The notes beneath the pieces were generated by a model. That model saw only the letters and a list, made by a program, of their open reading frames with translations, ran no database searches and had not been told where the DNA came from. This document shows, one piece after another, positions 46,401-54,937 of a stretch of 64,000 bases of DNA. The DNA is taken from positions 104,056 to 168,055 of the forward strand of contig CAWFPJ010000005.1 of NCBI GenBank assembly GCA_963817515.1, in the 5' to 3' direction. The DNA is from DATMNI01 sp963817515. GTDB taxonomy: Bacteria > Acidobacteriota > Terriglobia > Bryobacterales > Bryobacteraceae. A program made the position numbers and the translations under genes. Within the stretch, counting starts at the first letter, position 1; every line of letters starts with the position of its first letter.

Positions 46401-47467
46401 CTTTCTTTGAGGCTGCGCTCGGTGGGGTGAGTTCGGCATATTGTACGGGTTTTGCCAGTTGCACGGCGGCGGTTGTGGCCAGCAAGAATGAGCAAAAGAA
46501 CATCGCCACAACCCAGGCTTATCAGACCTGGATTGACTTGAACAAGGCCCCGGGGTGGACGTTGGGCCGGACCTTACAGGCCGCTCCGGGCACGGGACAG
46601 TCGCTGACCGGCGCTTTCGATTTCATGAACTCGCTGGGGCATGGAAATTACAACGCCGCGTTCCTGGCGGTCACGATGAAGGACTGGCACGGATTGACGG
46701 CCCGGTCTAACTTCACGTGGGGCAGGGCGCTCGGCACCGGCAGCGTCATGCAATCCAGCAGTTCCATCACCGTTCCGAATCCGTATAACTTCAACAACTT
46801 CGGTACCTACGGCCTGCAGCCATTTGACGTGAAATTTACTTACAGCTTATTGATGCTCTATCAGTCGCCGTTTATGAGGAGCCAGAAGGGCATTCTTGGA
46901 CACGTGCTTGGCGGGTGGACGGTGGCACCGCTGTTTACGGCTCGCAGCGGCCTGCCACTGCGTGTTTCGGTGGGCGGAAACGCCCAGGCGTTTGGAGAAA
47001 TCTACTCCGGGCAGTCATCGAATTACGAAGAAGCTGCCGGCAACGGCCCGTTTACGGGCGGAAGTTCTCCGAACTATAACGTCACCTCCAGCGGCCCGGC
47101 TGGGGCAAGCGGCAATCCGGCGGCCAAGGGCTCGGGAATCAATTTGTTCGCCGATCCGCAAGCCGTCTACAATGAATTCCGCCGGCCGATTCTGGGGCAG
47201 GATACGAATTCGGGGGGCGCCGGCGCCATTCGCGGCTTCCCGTTCTGGAATCTGGACGCGACAATTTCGAAGGACATCAAGGCCACGGAGCGGTTCGGTG
47301 CGACACTGACATTCCAGTTTGTGAATATTCTCAACCATTTCGTGCCAGCCGATCCGACCACCAATATCGATACGCCGAGTACGTTTGGCGTGGTGACCAA
47401 TCAATTTACGACTCCTAATGGCGCACAGAACCGGTCGATTGAGTTTGGACTGCGCATCCGCTTCTGA
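43442..47467 (+). CDS. TonB-dependent receptor, Oar-like, with carboxypeptidase-regulatory-like domain
   Basis: A 1341-residue outer-membrane protein. A signal peptide (1-21, ending VWAQ) is followed by an N-terminal carboxypeptidase-regulatory-like beta-sandwich (TGTITGLVSDPSSAAVVGAKVRLTDTGT, NEAGRYTFINVEPGIYNVAIS; about 24-105), a plug-like region (QLQLLPNLGRDASSLSVLQVGVSL, ending near PTPIESIEEFKVSITG; about 110-220) and a large beta-barrel ending in IEFGLRIRF, with the terminal Phe used by the Bam machinery. Acidobacteria have many such receptors, thought to import oligosaccharides or other large substrates. It is the largest gene in the window. Confidence 0.92.
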   Translation: MNLRLMGLSLLCLAAMPVWAQTTSTGTITGLVSDPSSAAVVGAKVRLTDTGTDISRTASTNEAGRYTFINVEPGIYNVAISHPGFAQSKMQGQKVDVGLALSLNVTLQIGAASTVVEVAASQGAELQTLNATIGSTLRNDQLQLLPNLGRDASSLSVLQVGVSLAGNVAGAATDQNAFQLDGGNNSDDMAGTNATYTVGNGYSGAAATGGTPTGVMPTPIESIEEFKVSITGQTADFNGAAGSQVQMITRRGTNDYHGALYEYYFGSNVGAANLWRNNHTLLANGQATPLPATHRNRFGGAIGGPVGPKFWGGKTYFFFNYEGSRFPNVVSFDHGTPTALMRAGVLILPNTAGVNTAYNLNPREVTVGGVTYQPALCGTTTCDPRGLGVNPLIQKLWNTMPLPNDPTFTTGNSSAGLVDGLNAQGYLANLSLPQTSNFVVGRIDHDFGEKWKFMSSYRYYSFKQLVNSQVDMGGLLPGSSRGQYSSFAPRPVKPSFLVAGVTTAITPNLTNDVRFSYLRNFWQWSTQAGPPQFAGLGGAVEVGGESQTGSLIPYNVDSQNVRQRFWDGHDYFLSDSVSYLKKNHLLQFGGTYTRKFDYHGRDDNGVGINTSVVYQVGGTGISNAAYTLPNGANASALGNYALMYNEVFGIVTQTQVMYTRSGTNLQLNPLGTPGFDQSVVPSYDVYFSDTWHAKPTLTLTYGLGWGLAMPPYEINGKQVSMVDGAGNPIDIQSYMLNKQSAALQGQVYNPTIGFATQRNINGGASKYPFNPFYGGFSPRASLAWSPRADGGILGALVGHGQTVIRGGYGRIYGRLNGVTLLLVPLLGPGLLQAVSCVGVTISGQCAGPGGANPATAFRIGVDGNTAPVPSATATLPQPFYPGTVQNGLLSAAAADGSQLDPKLKPNHSDEFNFTIQRSITNKMVIEAGYIGRKISNEFQEINLDAVPWMTTLGGQSFAQAWANVYNQMCAGAGPACTPNAGAVTAQPFFEAALGGVSSAYCTGFASCTAAVVASKNEQKNIATTQAYQTWIDLNKAPGWTLGRTLQAAPGTGQSLTGAFDFMNSLGHGNYNAAFLAVTMKDWHGLTARSNFTWGRALGTGSVMQSSSSITVPNPYNFNNFGTYGLQPFDVKFTYSLLMLYQSPFMRSQKGILGHVLGGWTVAPLFTARSGLPLRVSVGGNAQAFGEIYSGQSSNYEEAAGNGPFTGGSSPNYNVTSSGPAGASGNPAAKGSGINLFADPQAVYNEFRRPILGQDTNSGGAGAIRGFPFWNLDATISKDIKATERFGATLTFQFVNILNHFVPADPTTNIDTPSTFGVVTNQFTTPNGAQNRSIEFGLRIRF

Positions 47468-47486
47468 ATGGAGAATTCGATCTGGC

Positions 47487-47516
47487 CACGGATGAACACG
47501 GATTCACACGGATAAG
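47487..47516. repeat. 10-bp tandem repeat (CACGGAT units)
   Basis: Three units, CACGGATGAA, CACGGATTCA, CACGGATAAG, in the 91-bp gap between the receptor gene and the FKBP gene. Similar CACGGAT-GAA repeats are known to me from intergenic regions of unrelated environmental bacteria; this is from memory and was not searched. Confidence 0.75.
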
Positions 47517-47558
47517 AAATGATCGCCCGTGAACGCGTTATGGCATAATGGCGCTGGT

Positions 47559-48506
47559 ATGCGCGCAGGAATTTGCACGGTTCGATTGACCGCCGCGGCC
47601 GTGCTCCTGGCAGGCGCGGCATGCGCTCAGATATTTGATCCTAAGATGCCGGCATCGGTCCCGGCGGCCGCGGGCAAGGTCGCCGAGGATGCCACGCTAC
47701 GGCACATCGATATCAAAGTGGGTGATGGGGCAGTGGCCGCGGCGGGCAAGCAGTTTACGGTTCACTATACCGGCTGGCTGCGCGATGGCACGCAGTTCGA
47801 TTCATCGGTGGACAAAGACCCGCTGAAGTTTGTGCAGGGGCGGAGGCAGGTGATCTCCGGGTGGGACGTCGGTTTCGAAGGCATGAAGGTTGGCGGCAAG
47901 CGGCGCTTGTTCGTTCCGTACCAGTTGGCTTACGGTGAACTGGGGCGCGGAAAGATTCCTCCCAAGGCGGAGCTGATCTTCGACGTGGAACTACTGGATG
48001 TGAAGGATGCGCCCAACACCGGCGGGCCGGCGGGAGAGTTGCTGCTGCCCTTCGATGAGATGGAGAAACATGTGGTGGCGCTGGCCAGGGCGGTGCCGGA
48101 AGACAAGTATGGCTGGCGGCCGGGAAAGGGCGTGCGGTCATTTCAGGAAGTCTTTCTGCACATCGCATACGGCAATCAGCTTCTGCTGAACGTTGCCAAC
48201 AACGAACCGCCGAAGGAAGAGCTGATGAAGCAGATCCAGGAGAATGCGAAATCCGAGCAGGATCCAACCACCAAGGAGAAGGTACTGCAGACGCTGGACG
48301 CAAGCTTTGCGGCGGTGCGGAAGACGCTCGAAGGCATTCAGTCAACCGGATCGCTGAGCCGGGATGTGGATTTTTTCGGGACTGCGACCACCCTGCGCGG
48401 CGTGCTGACATCGCTTGATACGCACATTGCCGAGCATCTGGGCCAGGCGATCGCCTATGCCAGGGTGAACGGGATTGTGCCACCCTGGTCGCAGCCGGCT
48501 AAGTAA
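47559..48506 (+). CDS. Exported FKBP-type peptidyl-prolyl isomerase fused to a DinB-like domain
   Basis: About 315 residues from ATG 47559, which opens a signal peptide (1-23, ACAQ). The FKBP domain is at about 45-148: VHYTGWLRDGTQFDSS, then GWDVGFEGMKVGGKRRLFVPYQLAYGELGR, with family catalytic-pocket residues. After DVKDAPNTGGPAG, residues about 160-305 form a DinB-superfamily four-helix bundle with His201, His289 and His293 (HIAYGNQLLL, DTHIAEHLGQ) placed as the usual metal triad. A frame start at GTG 47529 adds ten residues and disrupts the signal peptide. The fusion suggests a secreted protein whose second domain has another function. Confidence 0.85.
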   Translation: MRAGICTVRLTAAAVLLAGAACAQIFDPKMPASVPAAAGKVAEDATLRHIDIKVGDGAVAAAGKQFTVHYTGWLRDGTQFDSSVDKDPLKFVQGRRQVISGWDVGFEGMKVGGKRRLFVPYQLAYGELGRGKIPPKAELIFDVELLDVKDAPNTGGPAGELLLPFDEMEKHVVALARAVPEDKYGWRPGKGVRSFQEVFLHIAYGNQLLLNVANNEPPKEELMKQIQENAKSEQDPTTKEKVLQTLDASFAAVRKTLEGIQSTGSLSRDVDFFGTATTLRGVLTSLDTHIAEHLGQAIAYARVNGIVPPWSQPAK

Positions 48507-48532
48507 GCCTCGGGCGCAGTAAGCCGCTGACG

Positions 48533-48865
48533 CTAATTGAGCGACTCCCATCGCTCCTGGTCAAAGCCGAGCAAAATCTCCTTGCCCTGGATAAGAATCG
48601 GGCGCTTGATCAGGTTGGGATTTTCCGACATCAGCTTCAGGGCCTCGGCGCGGGTGGGCGGATGCTCCTTCATCCCACGCTCACGGTAGAGTTCGTTTCT
48701 GGAATTCAGGAAACCGCGGTAGTCGCGCGCTCCAATCAAGCTGTCGAGTTGGGCCACTGACAGGCCCTTATTCAGGTCAACTTCTTCAAATGCGGCGCCT
48801 TTTTCGCGAAGCCAACTCTTCGCTTTGCGGCATGAAGTTCAAGTGGGTTTCAGATAAAGGGTCAT
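48533..48865 (-). CDS. ArsC/Spx-family reductase with in-frame UGA at the redox cysteine (candidate selenoprotein)
   Basis: Read from ATG 48865-48863, the protein starts MTLYLKPT, then UGA (48841-48839), then TSCRKAKSWLREKGAAFEEVDLNKG, and continues as a normal ArsC/YffB-family protein (LIGARDYRGFLNSRNELYRERG, PNLIKRPILIQGKEILLGFD) for 110 codons. In relatives the UGA position is Cys of the CxxC redox motif (KPTCxxCRKA). The start overlaps the ABC ATPase stop (TGATG), which strongly supports this start rather than an internal one. A 6-bp hairpin begins 15 nt after the UGA. Selenocysteine insertion is therefore plausible; the alternative is a Cys-to-stop mutation or a sequence error. A shorter internal start at GTG 48757 would lack the redox motif and be useless. 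Confidence 0.7.
48806..48823 (-). promoter_or_regulatory. Candidate bacterial SECIS hairpin
   Basis: On the coding (minus) strand GCGAAG, loop AGTTGG, CTTCGC forms a perfect 6-bp stem. The loop starts 21 nt after the UGA, and has G at its second position, both compatible with bacterial SECIS rules (loop within about 16-37 nt of UGA, G among the first two loop bases). A lower GCC/GGC stem could extend it. Short hairpins in GC-rich DNA occur by chance, so this is supporting evidence only. Confidence 0.5.
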
Positions 48866-49632
48866 CAAAGCCAGTTTAGATCGGCGTAACGCTCGCCGGT
48901 GAGGTGCAGAAAGAGCGGCTCCAGCGCGCGGAACTGCTGGCTGCCGCAACTGACGGAGCCATCTTGGGCGAAGGCTGTGATGTCGCCCTGCCAGACCAGT
49001 TTGCCTGGCCTGGTGATGATGGCGACTTCCTGGCACACGCGTTCCACGGTTTCGAGCACGTGGCTGGTGATGAAGACGGTTCGTCCCTGTTCGGTGAAAC
49101 GGCGGAGCCACTGCTTCATGAGAGATACGCCGGCCGGATCAATGCTCTCGAAGGGTTCGTCCAGGAAGAGCACCTCCGGGGAATGGATTACAGCTGCGGC
49201 GAAGGCAACCCGCTTGCGCATACCGGTGCTGTACTCCGAGAGGGTCTTGCCGGCGTCGGTGAGTTCCAATGCCGCCAGCAGTTCCGTCACCCGTTTGCGC
49301 GTGGTGATTTCATCCAGGCCGAACATGCGACCCACAAAGGCCAGGAACTCATGAGCGTAGAGCGGCTCAAACAGGCCAAGAGTTTCCGGCATGACGCCAA
49401 TGCGGCGCTTGATGGCGGCATTCTCCGCGGTGAAGCGCTGGCCCAACAGTTCGATCTCACCCGACGTTGGGTCCAGCAGCCCCGTCATACAGCCGATGGT
49501 GGTGCTTTTTCCGGAACCGTTGGGGCCCAGGAAACCGAACATGCTGCCGGCGCGGACCGTGAGCGAGAGGTCTTCGACGGCCACCGTGGGGCCATACTTT
49601 TTCACCATATTGGTCAGCCGTATCGCGTCCAT
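48865..49632 (-). CDS. ABC transporter ATP-binding protein
   Basis: A 255-residue ATPase. Walker A is GPNGSGKSTT (about 35-44), the Q-loop is near MPETLGLFEPLYAHEFL, signature EYSTGMRKRVAFAAAVIHSPE (a degenerate LSGG), Walker B VLFLDEPFESIDPAG and the switch His FITSHVLE. It matches DrrA/CcmA-type ATPases that drive ABC-2 exporters. The permease gene lies upstream by 32 bp, and the ArsC-like gene is start-coupled at its end. Substrate unknown. Confidence 0.92.
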   Translation of the reverse strand: MDAIRLTNMVKKYGPTVAVEDLSLTVRAGSMFGFLGPNGSGKSTTIGCMTGLLDPTSGEIELLGQRFTAENAAIKRRIGVMPETLGLFEPLYAHEFLAFVGRMFGLDEITTRKRVTELLAALELTDAGKTLSEYSTGMRKRVAFAAAVIHSPEVLFLDEPFESIDPAGVSLMKQWLRRFTEQGRTVFITSHVLETVERVCQEVAIITRPGKLVWQGDITAFAQDGSVSCGSQQFRALEPLFLHLTGERYADLNWL

Positions 49633-49664
49633 TAGACCAGCCTCTCCCTTCTACCTTTTTCGTC

Positions 49665-51239
49665 CTATCCTCTTCCTTCAATAATGGCGAGCAGTTTTTC
49701 ACGCCGGCCCACGAACATCGCGCCAACGTATTTGAGGGATACCACGTAGAACGCGATACCGGCCAGCGCCAGCGGAATCACGCCCCACCAGTTGTCTGGC
49801 GAAACCACGGCCGGCTTTATCCGAAACAGCACTTGTGGTAAGAGGAGGCAGGTGATGATACCACCGATGAGCACGATGTTGCCACCCAGCGAAAGATCGT
49901 TGCCGAAGCTGCTGGTATAGTTTCCGCGACGCGGGTTAAACAAGGTGATCCACAATCCCAGTGCATGGAAGACGAACAGACCGGTGAGGCCGGTGCCGGC
50001 CAGCATGAACAGCATACGCGCGTCAAATACCACGGGTGCGAAGATCAGCCAGGCCAGCAGCGCAAGTGGCAGCATACTGCCGCCTAACAGAAGTGAGGCG
50101 TAGCTGCCGGTCCGCAGAGCAGCGGTTGGCTCCGTGGGCAACAGGAAGTAACGGCGGAAAGCGCCACCGACGTAGCCAAACAGGTTGACAGCGATGCGCG
50201 AAGTTCCCAGAAAACAGACGCATGCGATGGTGCCGAGGGCAGCGGCGAAGAATCCATTGGGACCTTTTGTGCGTGAGGTGTTGAAGGTGAGGAAAGCCGT
50301 CAGCGGCAAGCTCAACATGTAGAGAACGCGGAAGCGGTTATTGCGCGCGTAGAAGCGCAGCCAATGAGCCACCAGCGGCGCATCTTCCGGTCCGAAGAGG
50401 GTGGCTAGGCGGTCCATGGGGCCATCCCAATTTATGGTGGTGGTTTCGGCTCGAATGCGCTGGCGCGGCGGACGGCGTTCCAAGGCAACCAGCGAAGCAG
50501 CCAGACACAACATCCAAGAGAAGATGATTCCTAAGCCAAACAGGGCTGCCGAATCGGTCCGGACCATGGCGGCAGCCGCGCCGAAGGGCGGTGTGTAACG
50601 CAGCACGCGGAGGGCGGCGGGCACGATCGCGGGATTCTTCTTGAGCATGGGCACAAGCAGGGAAGGGCCCATGGAAAAAGTGAGGATGACGACCAGCACG
50701 AGGAGTGAGCCGGACTTGCGCTGCATCGCGCGGTCGACGACCAGGGCCAGGACGCGGGCAGCCAGGTAATTGCAGACAAAGAGCAGAAGGGTGGCGATGA
50801 ATCCCAGCCAGAAGGAACCGACTCCGTTGACATAGAAGCCTATGGCGAGGCCCAGTTCGAGGCTCAGGAAGAGGAACCAGAAAGGGTCGGCGATGCCGAT
50901 GAGGTGGCGGGCGATGCGGCGCTCGGACGACTTCAGGGGATAGCGCCGGAGTTCGGTTTCGGAGAAGATGGCGTTCATGCCGAAGCCCAGAATGGTGGTG
51001 GCGATGAGGGCCTGCACAAAAAGGGCGACGAGCGCCACGCGCGCGACCATCTCGGCCCTGCCGCTACGCACGGCTATCATGGCGGCGCCGAAACCGCCGC
51101 TGGCAAGCAGGGCGATCAGCATGACCAGCAGGAAGTAACCGGCCAGAAAGATGGCGATGCGTCCGTTGCGTGAGCGCGTTTTGGCCCACAACAGTTGGTA
51201 GCGGAGTTTGATCAATTCGGCAATGAGTGCGGAATTCAT
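49665..51239 (-). CDS. ABC-2-type transporter permease
   Basis: A 524-residue membrane protein with about 12 hydrophobic helices in two blocks, separated by a cytoplasmic region of about 60 residues (ERRPPRQRIRAETTTINWDGPMDRLATLFGPEDAPLV). Length and pattern fit the long ABC-2 permeases that work with DrrA-type ATPases; the matching ATPase gene follows at once. It is divergent from the S9 peptidase gene. No substrate clue. Confidence 0.82.
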   Translation of the reverse strand: MNSALIAELIKLRYQLLWAKTRSRNGRIAIFLAGYFLLVMLIALLASGGFGAAMIAVRSGRAEMVARVALVALFVQALIATTILGFGMNAIFSETELRRYPLKSSERRIARHLIGIADPFWFLFLSLELGLAIGFYVNGVGSFWLGFIATLLLFVCNYLAARVLALVVDRAMQRKSGSLLVLVVILTFSMGPSLLVPMLKKNPAIVPAALRVLRYTPPFGAAAAMVRTDSAALFGLGIIFSWMLCLAASLVALERRPPRQRIRAETTTINWDGPMDRLATLFGPEDAPLVAHWLRFYARNNRFRVLYMLSLPLTAFLTFNTSRTKGPNGFFAAALGTIACVCFLGTSRIAVNLFGYVGGAFRRYFLLPTEPTAALRTGSYASLLLGGSMLPLALLAWLIFAPVVFDARMLFMLAGTGLTGLFVFHALGLWITLFNPRRGNYTSSFGNDLSLGGNIVLIGGIITCLLLPQVLFRIKPAVVSPDNWWGVIPLALAGIAFYVVSLKYVGAMFVGRREKLLAIIEGRG

Positions 51240-51329
51240 GCGAGCCCTTAAGGAACTTACAGACGGAGAGACGATTCTCTCAGAAATCCGATGTGAGTGG
51301 GAAAGAGAGGGGAGTGCTACATTGATTCC

Positions 51330-53402
51330 ATGTTACTGCTGGCGGCACTGGTGTTTGCGGTTTGCGCGGCGGCGCAGCAGGCTCCGTTTACGCTCGACCA
51401 GGTTCTTGGCGCTGCGTTCCCTTCAGAGTTGACGGCCGCGCCGGCGGCTGGAAAGGTGGCGTGGGTTTCGAACGCACGGGGTGTTCGGAACATAATGGTG
51501 GCCGAAGCGCCGGGATATCAGGCGCGCAAGCTTACGGGATATGTGGAGGACGACGGACAGGAACTGAGGGAGCTGCGCTGGGCTCCTGACGCGGCCTGGA
51601 TTGTTTATGTGCGCGGCGGAGAGCCCAATGGGGCAGGCGAAATCCCCAACCCTGCGATGGACCCAAAAGGCACGACCGAAGACGTCTGGATTGCCGGCCT
51701 GGACGGGGCGGCGCCGCGCAAGATTGCGGAGGGCAACTCGCCCGCGGTGTCGCCCAAGGGCGATCGCGTGGCCTTCGCGCGGCGGGGCCAACTCTGGTGG
51801 GCCGCGGTAGATGGCAAGACGGCGCCGTCGCAGATCTTCAAGGCTCGCGGACAATGTTCAAAGCCGGTCTGGTCGCCGGATGGCGCGCGGCTGGCATTTG
51901 TGAGCAGCCGCGGCGACCACGGGTTCATCGGCGTGTACGACGCTGCCGCCGGGGCGCTGCGTTATCTGGACCCCAGCACGGACACGGACAGCGAGCCCGA
52001 ATGGTCACCCGATGGCCGCAGTGTAGCGTTCATCCGGATTCCGGGCAGCGGATTGCGATCGCCGCGCGAGGCGAACCGTACCGGGGAGCCATGGTCTATT
52101 CGCGTGGCCTCGGCGGAGACGGGCAGGGGCCGCCAGATCTGGCGCGCCCAGGAAGGCGCGGGCAGCGTGTTTCGCAATGTTACGGCGCGCAACCAATTGC
52201 TGTGGCCTGCCGGCGGGCGCATCGTATTCCCGTGGGAAGCCGATGGATGGACGCATCTTTATTCGATTAGCTCAGATTCCGTTTCGGCGGAAGGCGGAAA
52301 GGCGGCGCTGCTTACTCCAGGCGCGTTCGAAGTGGAAGACGTGACGCTCGGGCCGGGCGGCCGCGAGGTGGTCTACTCATCCAACCAGGTCTCATCCAAC
52401 CAGGCCGATATCGACCGGCGGCACTTGTGGAAGGTCGCGATCGCTGGAAGCGCACCGGCTGCGGTCACTTCCGGCCAGGGCATCGAGTGTCTGCCGGCTG
52501 CAATCAGCGATGGCAATGCTCTGGCGTTTTTGCGAGCGGATGCGCAGCGGCCGCTACGGGCGGCCATTCGGGTTGCAGGCGAAATTCGCGATCTGGATTC
52601 CGCGGCGGTCCCGTCTGATTTTCCATTGCGCAATATGGTCACACCGCAGCAGGTGGTCTTCTCAAGCGCGGACGGACTGAAGATTCACGGCCAGTTGTTC
52701 CTTCCGCCGAATATGAAGGCGGGTTCGAAGGCGCCCGCGATGGTCTTTTTCCATGGCGGATCGCGCCGGCAGATGCTGTTGGGCTGGCACCCGATGTACT
52801 ACTATTTCAACGCCTATGCGTTCAACCAGTATCTGGCCAATCTGGGGTACGTCGTGCTTTCAGTGAACTATCGCAGCGGCACCGGCTACGGCCTCGATTT
52901 TCGAGAAGCGCAGAATTACGGCGCGTCAGGCGGGACGGAATACAACGACGTGCAGGGCGCGGGCGTCTACCTGCGCTCACGCAGCGACGTGGACGCGGCG
53001 CATATCGGCGCCTGGGGCGGCTCCTATGGCGGCTACCTGGTGGCCATGGCGCTGGCGCGCGCGTCGGATCTATTTCAGGCGGGGGTGGATTTCCATGGCG
53101 TACATAATTGGGCAACCGAACTGGGCATCCCGGTGACTGCGCCGGATTACAAAATCGCGTTCGAATCCTCACCCATGGCTTTCCTCAAGAGCTGGCGCTC
53201 GCCGGTGCTGCTGATTCAGGGCGACGACGACCGCAATGTGCAATTCAACCAGACCGTGATGCTGGCCGATGCGCTGCGCCGGCAAAACGTGGAGATCGAG
53301 CAGCTGGTACTTCCAGACGAAATCCACGATTTCCTGCTGTGGCGGAGCTGGCGCGAGGCCTATGGGGCCTCGGTCCGATTCCTGGAACGGCACTTGAAAT
53401 AG
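51330..53402 (+). CDS. S9 family (prolyl oligopeptidase/DPP-like) serine peptidase, exported
   Basis: About 690 residues from ATG 51330, which opens a signal peptide (MLLLAALVFAVCAAAQ); an upstream frame start at 51297 adds an implausible leader. An N-terminal WD-like beta-propeller (DDGQELRELRWAPDAAWIVYVRG, SKPVWSPDGARLAFVSSRGD, DSEPEWSPDGRSVAFIR) precedes a C-terminal alpha/beta hydrolase domain. The nucleophile is Ser565 (GAWGGSYGGYLV), the Asp lies in LIQGDDDRNVQF (about 632-634), and His666 (DEIHDFLLW). It cleaves peptides, probably dipeptides from oligopeptides, in the periplasm. Confidence 0.92.
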   Translation: MLLLAALVFAVCAAAQQAPFTLDQVLGAAFPSELTAAPAAGKVAWVSNARGVRNIMVAEAPGYQARKLTGYVEDDGQELRELRWAPDAAWIVYVRGGEPNGAGEIPNPAMDPKGTTEDVWIAGLDGAAPRKIAEGNSPAVSPKGDRVAFARRGQLWWAAVDGKTAPSQIFKARGQCSKPVWSPDGARLAFVSSRGDHGFIGVYDAAAGALRYLDPSTDTDSEPEWSPDGRSVAFIRIPGSGLRSPREANRTGEPWSIRVASAETGRGRQIWRAQEGAGSVFRNVTARNQLLWPAGGRIVFPWEADGWTHLYSISSDSVSAEGGKAALLTPGAFEVEDVTLGPGGREVVYSSNQVSSNQADIDRRHLWKVAIAGSAPAAVTSGQGIECLPAAISDGNALAFLRADAQRPLRAAIRVAGEIRDLDSAAVPSDFPLRNMVTPQQVVFSSADGLKIHGQLFLPPNMKAGSKAPAMVFFHGGSRRQMLLGWHPMYYYFNAYAFNQYLANLGYVVLSVNYRSGTGYGLDFREAQNYGASGGTEYNDVQGAGVYLRSRSDVDAAHIGAWGGSYGGYLVAMALARASDLFQAGVDFHGVHNWATELGIPVTAPDYKIAFESSPMAFLKSWRSPVLLIQGDDDRNVQFNQTVMLADALRRQNVEIEQLVLPDEIHDFLLWRSWREAYGASVRFLERHLK

Positions 53403-53420
53403 GCGGTCGCTCGAAAGAGG

Positions 53421-54849
53421 CTAATGGCTGGTGGGAGCCTTCACGCCGTACAGCGACTCGGCGTTGCTGAACCGGGGCCAGTTCAATCCATACAAGGCCA
53501 CCAGAGCGAAGCAGAACATCGGTACGATAAAGCCTCGGGACATATCGAACTCGTCGGCAACGTATCCCATGAGTTTGGGTAATATCGCCCCGCCCATGAT
53601 TGCCATCACGATGAAGGCCGATGCCTTTTTCGCCCGAGCGCCGAGGCCGAAGATCCCGAGGGCGAAAATGGTCGGAAACATGATGGACATAAAGAAAAAG
53701 CTCAGGAACACGCAAACCACCGACGCCCATCCCAGCTTGCAGAAGACCAGGAAAGTAGCCGCGACATTCAGAAGAGCGTAGAGGCCGAGGATTTTGTGGG
53801 CGGCGAATTTCCTCAGTAAACCGGCGCCGGTCAAGCGGCCCACCAGGAAGCACACGAAGCCCAGTGAGGCCAGATTGGAAGCGCCTTTGTTGCTGAGGGA
53901 AAGAATGCCGTCTTTATTGGTTTCGAACCAGCCCAGGAGCCAGTCGTGCAACACGTTGGAATGGGCTGCCAGATTGTTCATGACGGTGTTCCACGACGCA
54001 GGAATGGCGGGAAGTTCGGATGTCATGTAGTTGATGAAAAAGCTGAAAATTCCGGCTTGTGCGGCAACATAGAAGAACTGAGCCGCAACAGCCAACGCGA
54101 AGTGCGGGTGCGCCCAAATAGACTTCGGGCACGCCGGGCTCGGAATCGTCCAGGTGATAGTCGTCCTCGGCTTTGATGTCGGGAACGTTGGCAAAGAAGA
54201 AAATCACGGCGAGGACGAGGACTACAATGGCGATGCCCACGTAAGGAATGTAGAGTGTCTGGCTGCCTGTGCTGTGGCCCAGGGCGTCCTTCGAATAGAA
54301 AAACACGCTGCCGACCATCGGACCAAGAATCCAGCCGATGCCGTTGCACGATTGCGCGAGGTTGATGCGGGTTGCCGCGTAGCGCTGGCCGCCCAGCACG
54401 GTGGTGTAAGGATTGGCGATGGTTTCGAGAAACGTGAGGCCGGTGGCGATGATGCAAACGCCGGCCAGGAAGGCGACAAACGCAGTGGTGGACGATACGC
54501 GTCCTTCATGCACCAGCGCATTGATATGGGTGGCCGGAATGAACCAGAATCCGCCCACCGCAACGATCAGGAGACCGGCAATGATTCCGCCCTTGTACCC
54601 GAGTTTCACCGCCAGCCATCCCGCGGGCAGCGACATCAGGAAGTAACCGAGATAATGCGCGAACTGCACCCAGGCGGATTGCGATTTCGTCAGGCCCAAC
54701 TCCTCCTGAAAGTGTTTGTCCATCACGTCAATCATGCCGTTGCAAAAACCCCACAGAAGAAACAACGAGCTCACCAGAATGAACGTGAACAGCAGGTTCT
54801 TCCCGTCATCTCTTACGAAAATGCTGTTCTTGTTTGTGCTCGGAGGCAT
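53421..54849 (-). pseudogene. Sugar MFS transporter (FucP-like fucose permease), split by a frameshift
   Basis: The N-terminal half from ATG 54849 (SLFLLWGFCNGMIDVMDKHFQEELGLTKSQSAWVQFAHYLGYFLMSLPAG) has FucP-family features. After SEPGVP the family continues in another frame as KSIWAHPHFALAVAAQFFYVAAQAGIFSFFINY, down to the stop at 53421. One extra base (the G at about 54126 on the coding strand, CCCGAAG where CCCAAG is expected) explains the shift. Both halves together give a 12-helix permease of about 475 residues for proton-driven import of fucose or a related sugar. It is either a real lesion or a sequence error. Confidence 0.88.
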
Positions 54850-54937
54850 GAGTTTGATCGTTCACTGTATCTGAGCCAAGAAGTGGTGTCAATACGCGAG
54901 CGGAATACCTGTGCTACCGTTTCGGTTTGGTGCTCTC

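Noticed and set aside
43442..47467. Long open frames on the minus strand opposite the TonB-type receptor gene
   Set aside because: All are shadows without domains; the receptor gene has a signal peptide, plug-like region and terminal barrel signature.
48533..48757. A short 74-residue version of the ArsC-like protein starting at GTG 48757
   Set aside because: It lacks the redox motif and the first strand of the fold; the upstream sequence across the UGA matches the family.
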